Source: a virus. From it: a stretch of 20,256 nucleotides of DNA. Under the pieces are notes generated by a model. It ran no database searches and had not been told where the DNA came from. It worked only from the letters and a program-made list of their open reading frames with translations. The stretch lies in IMG/VR virus record IMGVR_UViG_3300044940_000108, positions 1-20,256 of that record. The stretch is one strand, 5' to 3'. A program made the position numbers and the translations under genes. Shown here piece after piece: positions 12,898 through 20,256 of this stretch (its first letter is position 1; each line of letters begins with the position of its first letter).

Positions 12898-12925
12898 TTG
12901 CAACTAAATAGGTTTCCCCAATAAT
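12898..12925 (+). promoter_or_regulatory. Possible promoter between terL and the portal gene pair
   Basis: TTGCAA at 12898-12903 and AATAAT at 12920-12925, 16 bases apart, fill the 42-base gap after terL. The start site would fall at about 12932, the ATG of the next gene itself, so the message would be leaderless. This is only a moderate match. Confidence 0.35.
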
Positions 12926-12931
12926 TGACTC

Positions 12932-13177
12932 ATGACACACACAAAAAGGATGGCATGGCTTGAGATCGCGGAGAAACCCGATGCCTTCAAGCGGTTTCTT
13001 GACCTTTGCCGTGGTGAAGGCGTTCGAGAAATCTCCGTCGGTGAGATCAGTGTGAAGTTTCAAGAAATGAAGATCGTCGCTCCAGGTAAGCTTGAGGTTG
13101 AGCCGATTTCCTCCATGAGCGAAGAGGAGAAAAAGAAGGGCGACGAGGAAATTCTATACTGGAGCGCAGGAGCGTAG
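12932..13177 (+). CDS. Small protein of unknown function upstream of portal
   Basis: An 81-residue protein between terL and portal. It has an amphipathic N-terminal helix (KPDAFKRFLDLCRGEG), a beta section (REISVGEISVKFQEMKIV) and an acidic-basic C-terminus (MSEEEKKKGDEEILYW). There is no Shine-Dalgarno before ATG 12932. The stop lies three bases before the portal start, and AGGAG within its last codons serves the portal gene. No function is assigned. Confidence 0.65.
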   Translation: MTHTKRMAWLEIAEKPDAFKRFLDLCRGEGVREISVGEISVKFQEMKIVAPGKLEVEPISSMSEEEKKKGDEEILYWSAGA

Positions 13178-13180
13178 CCC

Positions 13181-15028
13181 TTGGAAAACGAAAGCCTTCG
13201 CACATATTGGTGGAAAGACTCAAAGGAAAAGCTCAACGAGAAACTATTCGGCATCGTCCGCCACCTAGATCAGACGCAAAATTATGTTCAGCAATCCAAC
13301 ATTCGGCACCTTCGTCTTTATGGCAACGTTAACGTTCTCGGCCTTAGTGCGCATACGTATTCTCAGAACCAGAATATCAACACGCCGTTTGATCGTATTA
13401 CGCTAAACATCGTAAAGAGCTGCTGCGACACTGCCACTCAGAAGATCGCGAAGAACAAACCAAAGCCGACCTTCTTGACTCAGGGAGGAGACTGGACGCT
13501 TAAGAAGCGGGCGAAGATGCTCGATCAGTATGTCCAAGGGCAATTCTATGCCATGGATATGTACAAGCTCGGGGTGCGGGCTTTCCTCGATGCAACGGTT
13601 TTCGGAACTGGCGCGATCAAGATTTACCCTGATTTCGAGAACATGAAAATTTCCGCGGAGCGCGTGTTTATCGACGAGCTGATCGTGGACAATTCTGAGG
13701 CCATGTATGGCACTCCTCGCTCTCTCTATCAGCGGAAATTTATTCCGAGAGAAGTCCTGGTCGAGCAGTTCCCAGAGTTCAAAGAGAAAATCATGACGGC
13801 AAAGAGGCCGGAGCAACTATCTCCGCAGCACTCTTCTCTCTCTACCTGCATCATGGTTTTGGAGGCGTGGCACCTTCCATCCAGTAAAAAAGCGAATGAT
13901 GGGCGGCATACGATCGCGATCGAAAATGCGACGCTATATGATGGAGAGTGGATCAGGGACTATTTCCCGTTTACCTTTATGCGTTGGAGTCCTAGGCTTC
14001 TCGGATTCTGGGGCCAGGGGCTTGCGGAAGAGCTCACTGGGATTCAAGTTGAGATCAACAAGCTGCTGCGCGTCGTTCAGACTCTTATGCATCTAGTCAC
14101 TCCGCATTGGCTTGTGGAGCATGGGAGCAAGGTCGTCACGGCTCACATAAACAATGAGCTTGGTAGGATTCTGAAGTTTTCCGGTGTGAAGCCGGAATAC
14201 CACGCTCCAGATCCAGTGCCGCCGGAGATACTGGCCCAGATCGAAAGCCTATATCGTAAAGCATACGAAATTGCCGGGATCTCGCAGCTTGGGGCGCAGT
14301 CGAAGAAGCCCGAGGGGTTGAACAGCGGTAAGGCGCTCCGCGAATTTAGCGATATCGAATCGGAGAGATTCATTCTCGTGGGGCAAGCCTACGAGCAGAT
14401 GTACATGGATGCGGCGAAGCAGATCATTGATCTCACCAAGGAGTTATACGCGAAGGATCCTTCTTTTAGCCTCCTTGTTAAGGGCAAAAAATTCTTGGAG
14501 AAGATTGCCTGGGCCGATATTGACCTTCAGGACGACCAGTACATCATGCAGATTTTCCCGACCTCTTCACTATCGCAGACGCCAGCCGGGAGACTTCAAG
14601 ACGTTCAGGAGCTCATTCAGGCCGGATTCATTGATCGCGCCAACGCCATGCGTCTATTGGATTATCCTGATCTCCAGGAGTACATGAGTTTGGCGAACGC
14701 CGCCATTGAAGATATCGAGAATCAAATTGAGGCGATGATCGAGCGCGGCGAGAACGCAATCCCAGAGCCGTATATGAACCTTCAGCTTGGTATACAGATG
14801 GTGCAGTCTGCGTACCTTAGAGCGAAAAATGAGATGGTTCCAGAAGATCGCCTTGAACTGCTTCGCAATTGGATCAATGAGGCGAATAGACTTCTAACCC
14901 CGCCGGCGCCTCCCGTGATGGCGCCAAATGTCCCGCCTCCTGGTGGCGCGGCTCCTGGGATGCCGCCCGGCACGCCGCAGGCAGTTCCAGCCGCGCCTCC
15001 TGTCTCTGATATCCTTCCGATAGCTTGA
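13181..15028 (+). CDS. Portal (head-tail connector) protein
   Basis: Forms the dodecameric ring at the capsid vertex through which DNA is packaged and the tail attaches. It has 615 residues, fitting the large portal family of podovirus-like phages. The call rests on position straight after terL and before scaffold and capsid, on length, and on the family-like C-terminal part: FPTSSLSQTPAGRLQDVQEL, then AGFIDRANAMRLLDYPDLQEY, a helical NAAIEDIENQIEAMIE, and a Pro/Ala-rich tail from about residue 570. Translation starts at TTG 13181, with AGGAG at 13168-13172. No ATG exists until well inside the protein, so the TTG is probably real. Confidence 0.88.
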   Translation: MENESLRTYWWKDSKEKLNEKLFGIVRHLDQTQNYVQQSNIRHLRLYGNVNVLGLSAHTYSQNQNINTPFDRITLNIVKSCCDTATQKIAKNKPKPTFLTQGGDWTLKKRAKMLDQYVQGQFYAMDMYKLGVRAFLDATVFGTGAIKIYPDFENMKISAERVFIDELIVDNSEAMYGTPRSLYQRKFIPREVLVEQFPEFKEKIMTAKRPEQLSPQHSSLSTCIMVLEAWHLPSSKKANDGRHTIAIENATLYDGEWIRDYFPFTFMRWSPRLLGFWGQGLAEELTGIQVEINKLLRVVQTLMHLVTPHWLVEHGSKVVTAHINNELGRILKFSGVKPEYHAPDPVPPEILAQIESLYRKAYEIAGISQLGAQSKKPEGLNSGKALREFSDIESERFILVGQAYEQMYMDAAKQIIDLTKELYAKDPSFSLLVKGKKFLEKIAWADIDLQDDQYIMQIFPTSSLSQTPAGRLQDVQELIQAGFIDRANAMRLLDYPDLQEYMSLANAAIEDIENQIEAMIERGENAIPEPYMNLQLGIQMVQSAYLRAKNEMVPEDRLELLRNWINEANRLLTPPAPPVMAPNVPPPGGAAPGMPPGTPQAVPAAPPVSDILPIA

Positions 15029-15038
15029 AGGGGGAGTT

Positions 15039-15287
15039 ATGGTTTTTTGGCTAACCACGACGCTCAGCTTTCCCGGCGACCGCGATGAGTGGGTGAAGCA
15101 GGAGCCAATTCCTGGGAATCCGGAGAAATGGGTTTGGAGAAATTGCCATGCGCTGACTGATATGCAGAAGCGGCTCTTGGCGAAAAACAAGGAAGTATCC
15201 TGGACGGATCATAACGGAGTTTGGATCCGCGTGCAGATTTTAGATCACAAAGTCCCGACCAAGTGGGGCTCACACATGAGAGGATAA
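15039..15287 (+). CDS. Small protein of unknown function between portal and scaffold
   Basis: An 82-residue protein with a strong ribosome binding site (GGGGGAG before ATG 15039). It is rich in Trp (WLTTTLSF, DEWVKQEPIPGNPEKWVW, VSWTDHNGVWIRV) and basic near the C-terminus. No motif is recognised. Its location among head genes makes a head-assembly role plausible but unproven. Confidence 0.7.
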   Translation: MVFWLTTTLSFPGDRDEWVKQEPIPGNPEKWVWRNCHALTDMQKRLLAKNKEVSWTDHNGVWIRVQILDHKVPTKWGSHMRG

Positions 15288-15288
15288 A

Positions 15289-16173
15289 ATGGAAAATCAG
15301 ACACCACAGGAAGCACCGAACGCTCAGCCTTCGCCAGCAAGTATCGAGCCTCAATCGGAGTCGCCCGATCAGGCTGGCGGTTCTGCTGCGGCCGCAGAAA
15401 GCCAACCGCCAAAGCCGACAAATGAGGATGATCCCAAGTTCGCCGCGCGGTTCGCTGCACTATCGAAGCGTGAGGCCGCGCTGCGCAAACACGAGCAATC
15501 ACTGAAAGAGCTTCAGGCTAAGATTCAATCCTGGGAGCAGGAGCAGAAGCTGCTTCAGGAGAATCCGCTGGAATTCCTGACGAAAAGGGGATTCACTTTC
15601 GATCAATTGACTCAGATGGCGCTCAATGACGGGAAGAAGCCGGCAGAGGTCAAGATTCAGGAGCTCGAGCAACGCCTAGAGCGCGAGAAGCGCGAGAGGG
15701 AAGAAGCCGAGATGCGCCGCCAGGAGGAAGCCAGGGCGAAAACGAGGGCCGGCTATATCGAAAACGCGACAAATTTTATCAAGTCCAAGGCACAAGATTA
15801 CGAATTTTTGAGTGCCCAGGATGATCCTGGTGAACTGATCTTTGAGATCGTCCAGCAGCACTATCTGAGGACTGCGGAGAAGGATTCTGACGGAAATCTT
15901 TTAAAGCCTGGTCGGATTCTCAGCATGGAAGATGCGGCAAAGGCGGCTGAGGAGTGGCTTGAGAAAGAGTTTGAGAAATTCACTAAACTAAACAAGGTAA
16001 AATCGAAGTTTCAGCAGGCTACGACTCCGAGTGCGCCACAGCAGACGGCTCCGAATCCGGCACCAACGCTCACGAATGCGCACGCGAGCCAAGTGCCTTC
16101 TCCCGACAAAAGGCGTCCGCTTACGCTGGATGAGTCTCGCCGCGAGGCCGCGAAGCTGCTCAAGTGGGTATAA
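15289..16173 (+). CDS. Capsid scaffolding protein
   Basis: A 294-residue, highly charged protein directly before the major capsid gene, the usual place of scaffold. The N-terminus is low-complexity, rich in Pro, Gln, Ser and Ala. Residues about 55-150 form long coiled coils (SKREAALRKHEQSLKEL and QELEQRLEREKREREEAE). A helical section follows (FIKSKAQDYEFL, then AAKAAEEWLEKEFEKFTKL), then a Pro/Thr linker and a short basic helical end (LDESRREAAKLLKWV). Scaffolds typically bind the capsid protein through such a C-terminal basic helix and leave before or during packaging. The start ATG 15289 has GAGAGGA upstream. No protease domain is seen. Confidence 0.85.
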   Translation: MENQTPQEAPNAQPSPASIEPQSESPDQAGGSAAAAESQPPKPTNEDDPKFAARFAALSKREAALRKHEQSLKELQAKIQSWEQEQKLLQENPLEFLTKRGFTFDQLTQMALNDGKKPAEVKIQELEQRLEREKREREEAEMRRQEEARAKTRAGYIENATNFIKSKAQDYEFLSAQDDPGELIFEIVQQHYLRTAEKDSDGNLLKPGRILSMEDAAKAAEEWLEKEFEKFTKLNKVKSKFQQATTPSAPQQTAPNPAPTLTNAHASQVPSPDKRRPLTLDESRREAAKLLKWV

Positions 16174-16216
16174 AAAATCCGCTTGCGTAGTAGATGGAAG
16201 TGGTTAACAATTGAAG

Positions 16217-16310
16217 GGCTGAGTCACAGTTACCACTCGGCCATTTAGAGCCACCGGGGCGTGCGGCCTCCGTTTAAAGCGAATAGTTTCTGCGCGGAGT
16301 TATCAGGCGC
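16217..16310 (+). promoter_or_regulatory. Structured leader upstream of the major capsid gene
   Basis: The 171-base gap 16174-16344 has no ORF but at least three possible stem-loops. GGCTGAGT (16217-16224) pairs with ACTCGGCC (16235-16242) over 8 positions with one G-U. CGGGG (16255-16259) pairs with CTCCG with one G-U. TGCGC (16291-16295) pairs with GCGCA. An unstructured CAACAACAACAAC tract and the AGAGG ribosome binding site then precede the capsid ATG. This would suit a stabilised 5' leader for a highly expressed message, or a processing or attenuation site. Confidence 0.45.
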
Positions 16311-16344
16311 AACAACAACAACTATTTAGCTTTAGAGGTGCCCA

Positions 16345-17559
16345 ATGGCTCTTGACATGACCACGTTTGCTGCGGCGCTTAAGCAGCACTACGTCGACTT
16401 TACCGTAAAAAATCTTGTTTATAAGAACAACCCAGCTCTTGCCATGATTGGCAAAGATGAGAAGTTTGGCGGTCTAAACATGCCGCTTCCTCTCATCTAC
16501 GGAAACCCTCAAGGTCGTTCTGCGACTTTCTCGAATGCCCTGGCGCAGAAGACGAACAGCCAGATTAAGGCGTTCACGCTTACCCGCGCTTCGGATTACT
16601 CTCTGGCGAACATCCAGAACGAAGTGCTCGAGGCTTCTCAAGGTGACAGCGATGCCTTCATGCGCGCTGCAACCACTGAGATTGACGGCGCGATTCAGGC
16701 TGCTACTCGTTCTCTTGCCGGAGCGATGTACCGCAACGGAACTGGCTCCATCGGTCAGATTTCTTCTGGCTCCAACGTGAACTCGCTCACGCTGACGCTT
16801 GCCAACATCGAAGACATTGTGAACTTCGAGGTTGGAATGACGATTGCGGCTTCGGCCACGGATGGCGGAGCCAACCGATCCGGTACTGCTGTAATCACTG
16901 CGGTGAACCGCTCGCTCGGAACGATTACGACTTCGGGCTCTAACTGGTCGGCGCAGATCAGCTCGCTCACTGTCGGTGATTATCTGATGGTGGCCGGTGA
17001 CCTGAACGCCAAGATCAAGGGTTTCGATGCATGGATCCCCATGCCAGGAGCTCTCACAAACTCTCCCTTCTTTGGTGTCGATCGCACGATTGACGCAACG
17101 AGACTTGCTGGTATCAATGCCGACTACTCTGGAGTACCGATCGAGGAATCTCTGATCGACCTTGCCGCCAAGATTGGCCGCGAAGGTGGAGTGCCCGACA
17201 AGTGCTTTATGAGCTTTGGTAATTATGCGAACCTTGAAAAAGCTCTTGGTTCGAAAGTGATTTACCAGTCGGTGAAGGATCCTGATGGTGTTGTTGGTTT
17301 CGAGGGGATTAAGATTCACGGCCCGAAGGGCCCGATCACTGTGATCCCTGACCTCAACTGTCAGTCTGATCGCTTCTACATGCTCCAGTTCGATACCTGG
17401 AAGCTGTACTCGCTCGGAATGGCTCCCAAGCTGCTCAAGTCGGATGGAATGGAATTCCTCCGCGTCTCGAGCGCCGATGCCGTGGAAGTGCGTGTCGGCT
17501 ACTATGCCCAGCTCGGATGCGTGGCTCCGGGATGGAACGGCGTAGGCAAACTAAGCTAA
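16345..17559 (+). CDS. Major capsid protein (HK97-fold type)
   Basis: A 404-residue protein forming the icosahedral shell. It is called from position after the scaffold, length, an N-terminal arm (DMTTFAAALKQHYVDFT, LVYKNNPALAMIGK), a central helical region (DAFMRAATTEIDGAIQAA) and C-terminal domains with RFYMLQFDTWKLYSLG and AVEVRVGYYAQLGC, all typical of podovirus/siphovirus capsid proteins with the HK97 fold. Residues about 139-220 form a beta-rich, Ser/Thr/Gly-rich insertion (FEVGMTIAASA, then VNRSLGTITTSGSNW, then VGDYLMVAGD), probably a surface-exposed extra domain. The ribosome binding site is AGAGG before ATG 16345. The gene is followed by a strong hairpin. Confidence 0.9.
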   Translation: MALDMTTFAAALKQHYVDFTVKNLVYKNNPALAMIGKDEKFGGLNMPLPLIYGNPQGRSATFSNALAQKTNSQIKAFTLTRASDYSLANIQNEVLEASQGDSDAFMRAATTEIDGAIQAATRSLAGAMYRNGTGSIGQISSGSNVNSLTLTLANIEDIVNFEVGMTIAASATDGGANRSGTAVITAVNRSLGTITTSGSNWSAQISSLTVGDYLMVAGDLNAKIKGFDAWIPMPGALTNSPFFGVDRTIDATRLAGINADYSGVPIEESLIDLAAKIGREGGVPDKCFMSFGNYANLEKALGSKVIYQSVKDPDGVVGFEGIKIHGPKGPITVIPDLNCQSDRFYMLQFDTWKLYSLGMAPKLLKSDGMEFLRVSSADAVEVRVGYYAQLGCVAPGWNGVGKLS

Positions 17560-17572
17560 CGCTGAAATGAAA

Positions 17573-17596
17573 GGGCCGGGGTTAGTTCCCCGGCCC
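17573..17596 (+). terminator. Strong hairpin after the major capsid gene
   Basis: GGGCCGGGG (17573-17581) and CCCCGGCCC (17588-17596) form a perfect 9-bp GC stem with a 6-base loop. The 3' side reads aatgttt, a weak U tract, so it may be a leaky terminator or a mRNA-stabilising structure that raises capsid mRNA relative to downstream genes. Confidence 0.7.
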
Positions 17597-17633
17597 AATG
17601 TTTAACATCCCGCGCAATCGCTAAGAGGTAAAA

Positions 17634-18017
17634 ATGGCAAACAGAAATTTTGATTTTCTTCAGGTACTAGGGAAGGGAGTGAAGGTTGTATCCGGGAGCT
17701 TCGCTCCTAATGGATCGAACCCGGTAGATGCTGCTTCCGTCAAGGGGAAGGGGTTCTCTGTGGCGCGCAGCTCCGCCGGTGTGTTTACCGTCACGCTCCA
17801 AGATGCTTATGTCGCGCTGCTTTCGGCACATTGCTCGATTCAGCTCGCCAGCCCGGATGATAAATTCGTCCAGTTTGGAGCGATCGACGTGGTGAACGCT
17901 AAGACGGCCCAGATCGTCGTTTGGGATGTTTCTGGAGCCGGCGTGTCTGACGTGGCCGCGAACTCTGGAAACAGAATCCATTTCACTCTGGTTCTGGCGA
18001 ATTCCACCGTTGTCTAA
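17634..18017 (+). CDS. Probable virion protein downstream of capsid
   Basis: A 127-residue, almost entirely beta-type protein. It contains a phage-structural-like pattern: VKVVSGSFAPNGSNPVD at the start, GVFTVTLQDAYVALLSAH in the middle, and a C-terminal SGNRIHFTLVLANSTVV. It has no signal peptide. The start ATG 17634 has AAGAGG upstream. The position immediately after the capsid gene and the beta-sandwich-like composition suggest a capsid decoration or other head protein. The exact role cannot be determined from sequence. Confidence 0.7.
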   Translation: MANRNFDFLQVLGKGVKVVSGSFAPNGSNPVDAASVKGKGFSVARSSAGVFTVTLQDAYVALLSAHCSIQLASPDDKFVQFGAIDVVNAKTAQIVVWDVSGAGVSDVAANSGNRIHFTLVLANSTVV

Positions 18018-18038
18018 TCGCCTAAGGGAGCAGTGGAC

Positions 18039-18332
18039 ATGATAATGGGCGGAGATAAAAAGAAAATGGCTCAGGTTATCGTTGCCGTGATGGACAAGAA
18101 AGATCCGGCTCGAGCGAATGCTGAAGCCTTCAAGGAGAGAGCGTACGAGCCAGAGCAAGAGGAGATTGATCCTGGTCTTCTTTCCGCCGCGGAAGAGGTT
18201 CAGGCGGCGATCAATGGAAAGGACGCCGTTCGCCTGGCCAAGGCTCTTAAGGATTTCATCTATATCTGCGATGAAATTCCTGAAGAGATGGAAGAAGAGG
18301 AAGAGGAAAAGCCTAGTCCGATTTTGGGGTGA
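18039..18332 (+). CDS. Acidic small protein of unknown function
   Basis: A 97-residue protein starting at ATG 18039, 8 bases after GGGAG; GTG 18033 is too close to that site. The N-terminal helix (MAQVIVAVMDKKDP) is followed by a charged middle and a helix (VQAAINGKDAVRLAKALKDF). The C-terminus is very acidic (EEMEEEEEE) and ends KPSPILG. No motif is recognised. It sits in the head-tail region, so an assembly or chaperone-like role is possible. The stop is 3 bases before the adaptor start. Confidence 0.7.
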   Translation: MIMGGDKKKMAQVIVAVMDKKDPARANAEAFKERAYEPEQEEIDPGLLSAAEEVQAAINGKDAVRLAKALKDFIYICDEIPEEMEEEEEEKPSPILG

Positions 18333-18335
18333 TAC

Positions 18336-19031
18336 ATGCTTACGGTTACGCTTGCCCAGCTTAAGACGCAGTCGCGGCAACGTGCCGACATGGAGAACTC
18401 GACTCTTATCTCCGATCCAGAACTAACGACTATAATCAATTCGTCGGCTGCTGAGCTTCATGATCTTCTAATCGGTGTCTATGAGGATTATAAGCTTAGC
18501 AGCTCGACACTTTCCGTCACTCCGAACGTTGATACCTATTCGCTGCCCAATGACTTCTACAAGCTCCGTGGCGTTGATCTTGTTTTAGATTCCGCTGGGA
18601 ATGCTGTCACGCTGAAGCCATTCAATTTTCAGGAGCGGAACAGTTATCTCTACACTCCTACGTGGAATGTTGTTGGGCTTTCGTATCTCCGCTACCACAT
18701 TCTCGGAAATTCCATCCGTTTTGTTCCGGTTCCTAGCACCTCTCAGACGGTCAAGCTCTGGTATATTCCCGCCGTGACAAAGTTGGTGCTCGATACTGAT
18801 ACGCTGGACGGGGTCAATGGGTTCGAGGAATACATTATCATCGACGCCGCGATGAAAATGCGGATCAAGGAAGAAACGGACATTTCCGAGCTTGTCATGC
18901 AGAAAGAAGCGATGAAGCAGAGGATCAATGCGATGGCATCCGGACGCGATGCGTCTCAGCCGGAGCGGATTGCCGACGTGACGAAGCAGATTCCGATTGA
19001 GTTCTGGAGTTACCCTGGGGGCAGCCCGTGA
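18336..19031 (+). CDS. Head-tail adaptor, SU10-type
   Basis: A 231-residue protein matching, by pattern, the phage SU10-like adaptor group that forms a ring below the portal and joins it to the tail. The features are an N-terminal helical part (LAQLKTQSRQRADMENSTLI, then DPELTTIINSSAAELHDLL), a beta domain with YSLPNDFYKLRGVDLV, NSIRFVPVPS and VKLWYIPAV, and a C-terminal helical section (EEYIIIDAAMKMRIKEETD). Its place is after the capsid genes and before the large tail protein. GGGGTGA precedes ATG 18336. A T7 gp11-type gatekeeper would be a distant analogue. Confidence 0.75.
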   Translation: MLTVTLAQLKTQSRQRADMENSTLISDPELTTIINSSAAELHDLLIGVYEDYKLSSSTLSVTPNVDTYSLPNDFYKLRGVDLVLDSAGNAVTLKPFNFQERNSYLYTPTWNVVGLSYLRYHILGNSIRFVPVPSTSQTVKLWYIPAVTKLVLDTDTLDGVNGFEEYIIIDAAMKMRIKEETDISELVMQKEAMKQRINAMASGRDASQPERIADVTKQIPIEFWSYPGGSP

Positions 19032-19327
19032 AGCCAATGAAAACGCTTCAGATGAGCGATTCCGTTCTTTCGCGGTTCCAAGATAACGTGAAAGAAGCCG
19101 TCGGGAGCATATCAAGGGTGCCGATACTGGACGGACTTTTGGTTGAAGGGATTTCCCTGACTACTGGCATTGACAATAATGTGGCGCATAAACTTGGCAG
19201 GATTCCCAGAATGTGGATCGTTGCGGACAGAAACGCGAACTCTACCGTGTGGAGAACCGCGTGGAATGATTCGTTGATAGCCCTTCGCTGCTCGGCCAAT
19301 GTTACCATTTCTCTATGGGTGGCGTAG
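19028..19327 (+). CDS. Small putative tail/virion protein
   Basis: A 99-residue protein. The start is GTG 19028, which overlaps the previous stop (GTGA) and has GGGGG at 19017-19021. ATG 19037 is possible but worse spaced. The C-terminal half (GIDNNVAHKLGRIPRMWIVAD, then LIALRCSANVTISLWVA) resembles short beta-sandwich phage tail or virion proteins with a conserved HxLGR-P. The stop is directly followed by the next ATG. No enzymatic motif is present. Confidence 0.7.
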   Translation: MKPMKTLQMSDSVLSRFQDNVKEAVGSISRVPILDGLLVEGISLTTGIDNNVAHKLGRIPRMWIVADRNANSTVWRTAWNDSLIALRCSANVTISLWVA

Positions 19328-20256
19328 ATGGCTCTGGAATTTCAGACAGTAGCAATAAATTTCGGGCAGGGCCTCGACGGTAAGACCGACGAGAAGATGA
19401 GCGTTGAGGGGAGGCTTTCCGTTTTGGAAAACTCCGTCTTCACGAAGGCGCGCCGGCTTCAGAAGAGAAATGGCTACGACGCACTTAACGACAGTATCAT
19501 CGACGGAGGCACGATTGGACCAGGCAGGAGCCTCGCCAGTTTCACTCCGGCACCGGGGATCAATGAGCTCGTGAAAGTTGGAGGGAATAAGCTATATTCT
19601 TATTCTCCGAGCACGCAGAAGTGGAAAGATAAAGGCGCAGCTCACAGCGTAAGTCTTAAATTCAAGCCCGTTTACCGCACGCAGAACAACGTGCTCAACG
19701 GAGACGCGGCGACTAACGGGAATTTTGATCTTTATGTCTGGCGAGATTCGACTGCTAGCGTTGCTGGTGCCGCTGTAGTTGACAAGGGCACAGGATCGCA
19801 GGTGCTCTTAAACGAGAACCTTTCGCCAACTGTCGGGCGGACAAGATGCGTGGCGATTGGTAATTTCTTCTACATCTTCTACGTGAAAGACACGTTCCAA
19901 GTCGTTTGGAGGCGCATTGATATTGCGTCTCCACAGACTATATCCGGGGAAACAGTAATTGCATCGGCGAATAGTGGAAGCCCTGCATTGGATGTGGTAT
20001 CCGCTGACGGGTTCATATGGCTGGCGTACCTAAACTCCGCCGGATCAGCCATTCAGCTCGCAAAGCTAAATTCTAGCGGGTCTATAGTCGCAAACACCTC
20101 AATTGCTGCGACGTTTGGGCTTGTAACATTGGGCGCGACTCTTACACTTAGAGTTAACGGCAACGTTTTCGTCTATTGGGTCAACAGTGGAGATGGATTC
20201 GTTTACGCGGTCTGGAATAGTTCGCTTACGAATATTTTAGGGAAGACGGTGATCGA
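19328..20256 (+). CDS. Large beta-rich tail protein (nozzle-like), 3'-truncated
   Basis: Open from ATG 19328 to the right edge, at least 309 residues. The N-terminus INFGQGLDGKTDEKMSVEGR, then LENSVFTKARRLQKRNGY, is the usual opening of podovirus tail-nozzle / tail-tubular-B-type proteins (leucine-asparagine, then a basic K-R-N-G-Y). Afterwards there are repeated beta blades (FFYIFYVKD, FIWLAYLNSAG, VFVYWVNSGDGFVYAVWNS), as in the beta-propeller of the T7 gp12 group. It would form the distal part of a short tail. The C-terminus is outside the window. Confidence 0.75.
   Translation, partial: MALEFQTVAINFGQGLDGKTDEKMSVEGRLSVLENSVFTKARRLQKRNGYDALNDSIIDGGTIGPGRSLASFTPAPGINELVKVGGNKLYSYSPSTQKWKDKGAAHSVSLKFKPVYRTQNNVLNGDAATNGNFDLYVWRDSTASVAGAAVVDKGTGSQVLLNENLSPTVGRTRCVAIGNFFYIFYVKDTFQVVWRRIDIASPQTISGETVIASANSGSPALDVVSADGFIWLAYLNSAGSAIQLAKLNSSGSIVANTSIAATFGLVTLGATLTLRVNGNVFVYWVNSGDGFVYAVWNSSLTNILGKTVI

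Noticed and set aside
16474-17319. 281-codon - strand ORF opposite the major capsid gene
   Set aside because: Shadow caused by codon bias of the capsid gene; Arg/Ser-rich with no domain.
17667-18380. 237-codon - strand ORF opposite the genes after capsid
   Set aside because: Crosses two forward genes and their ribosome binding sites; no supporting motif.

Overview
The window is part of a tailed double-stranded DNA phage (Caudoviricetes), most likely a podovirus-like virus. The evidence is the gene order on the + strand from about 10.3 kb onward: small terminase candidate, GNAT acetyltransferase, large terminase, portal, scaffold, major capsid protein, SU10-type head-tail adaptor, then a large beta-rich tail protein cut by the right edge. 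The GH24 lysozyme and near-consensus sigma-70 promoter suggest a Gram-negative host, but nothing in the sequence names the host. There are no tRNA, rRNA, CRISPR or insertion-sequence signatures.

Layout. (1) 1-1800: closely packed, overlapping + strand genes. The first is a 5'-truncated PD-(D/E)XK nuclease; the next four are small proteins I cannot assign. (2) 1812-4664: four tandem paralogous genes. Each has a conserved N-terminal cap of about 42 residues followed by 8-residue repeats encoded by 24-bp DNA repeats: 27, 8, 12 and 29 units. The first gene is split by a one-base insertion. A short coiled-coil gene at 4661-4848 is also frameshifted. (3) 4882-8098: a 5-methylcytosine DNA methyltransferase, a holin-like membrane peptide, a GH24 endolysin and a second TSPPY-type methyltransferase carrying an in-frame run of x-A-S triplets. 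(4) 8099-9120: a strong promoter, an acidic unknown protein and a KorA/TrfB-like regulator. (5) 10199-9107, the only convincing - strand genes: a metallophosphoesterase with an added N-terminal helical domain, and a small upstream ORF. (6) 10319-20256: the packaging and virion-assembly operon.

How the genes fit together. The left half is accessory and early/lysis material: nuclease, methyltransferases probably protecting the phage genome, the repeat-protein array, and lysis. The right half is the DNA-packaging and capsid/tail module. A possible transcriptional attenuator hairpin follows the capsid gene, and a folded leader precedes it. The most unusual part is the four-gene octapeptide-repeat array, whose genes differ mainly in repeat number. 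Also notable is the cytosine methyltransferase, which has a long second same-strand reading frame.
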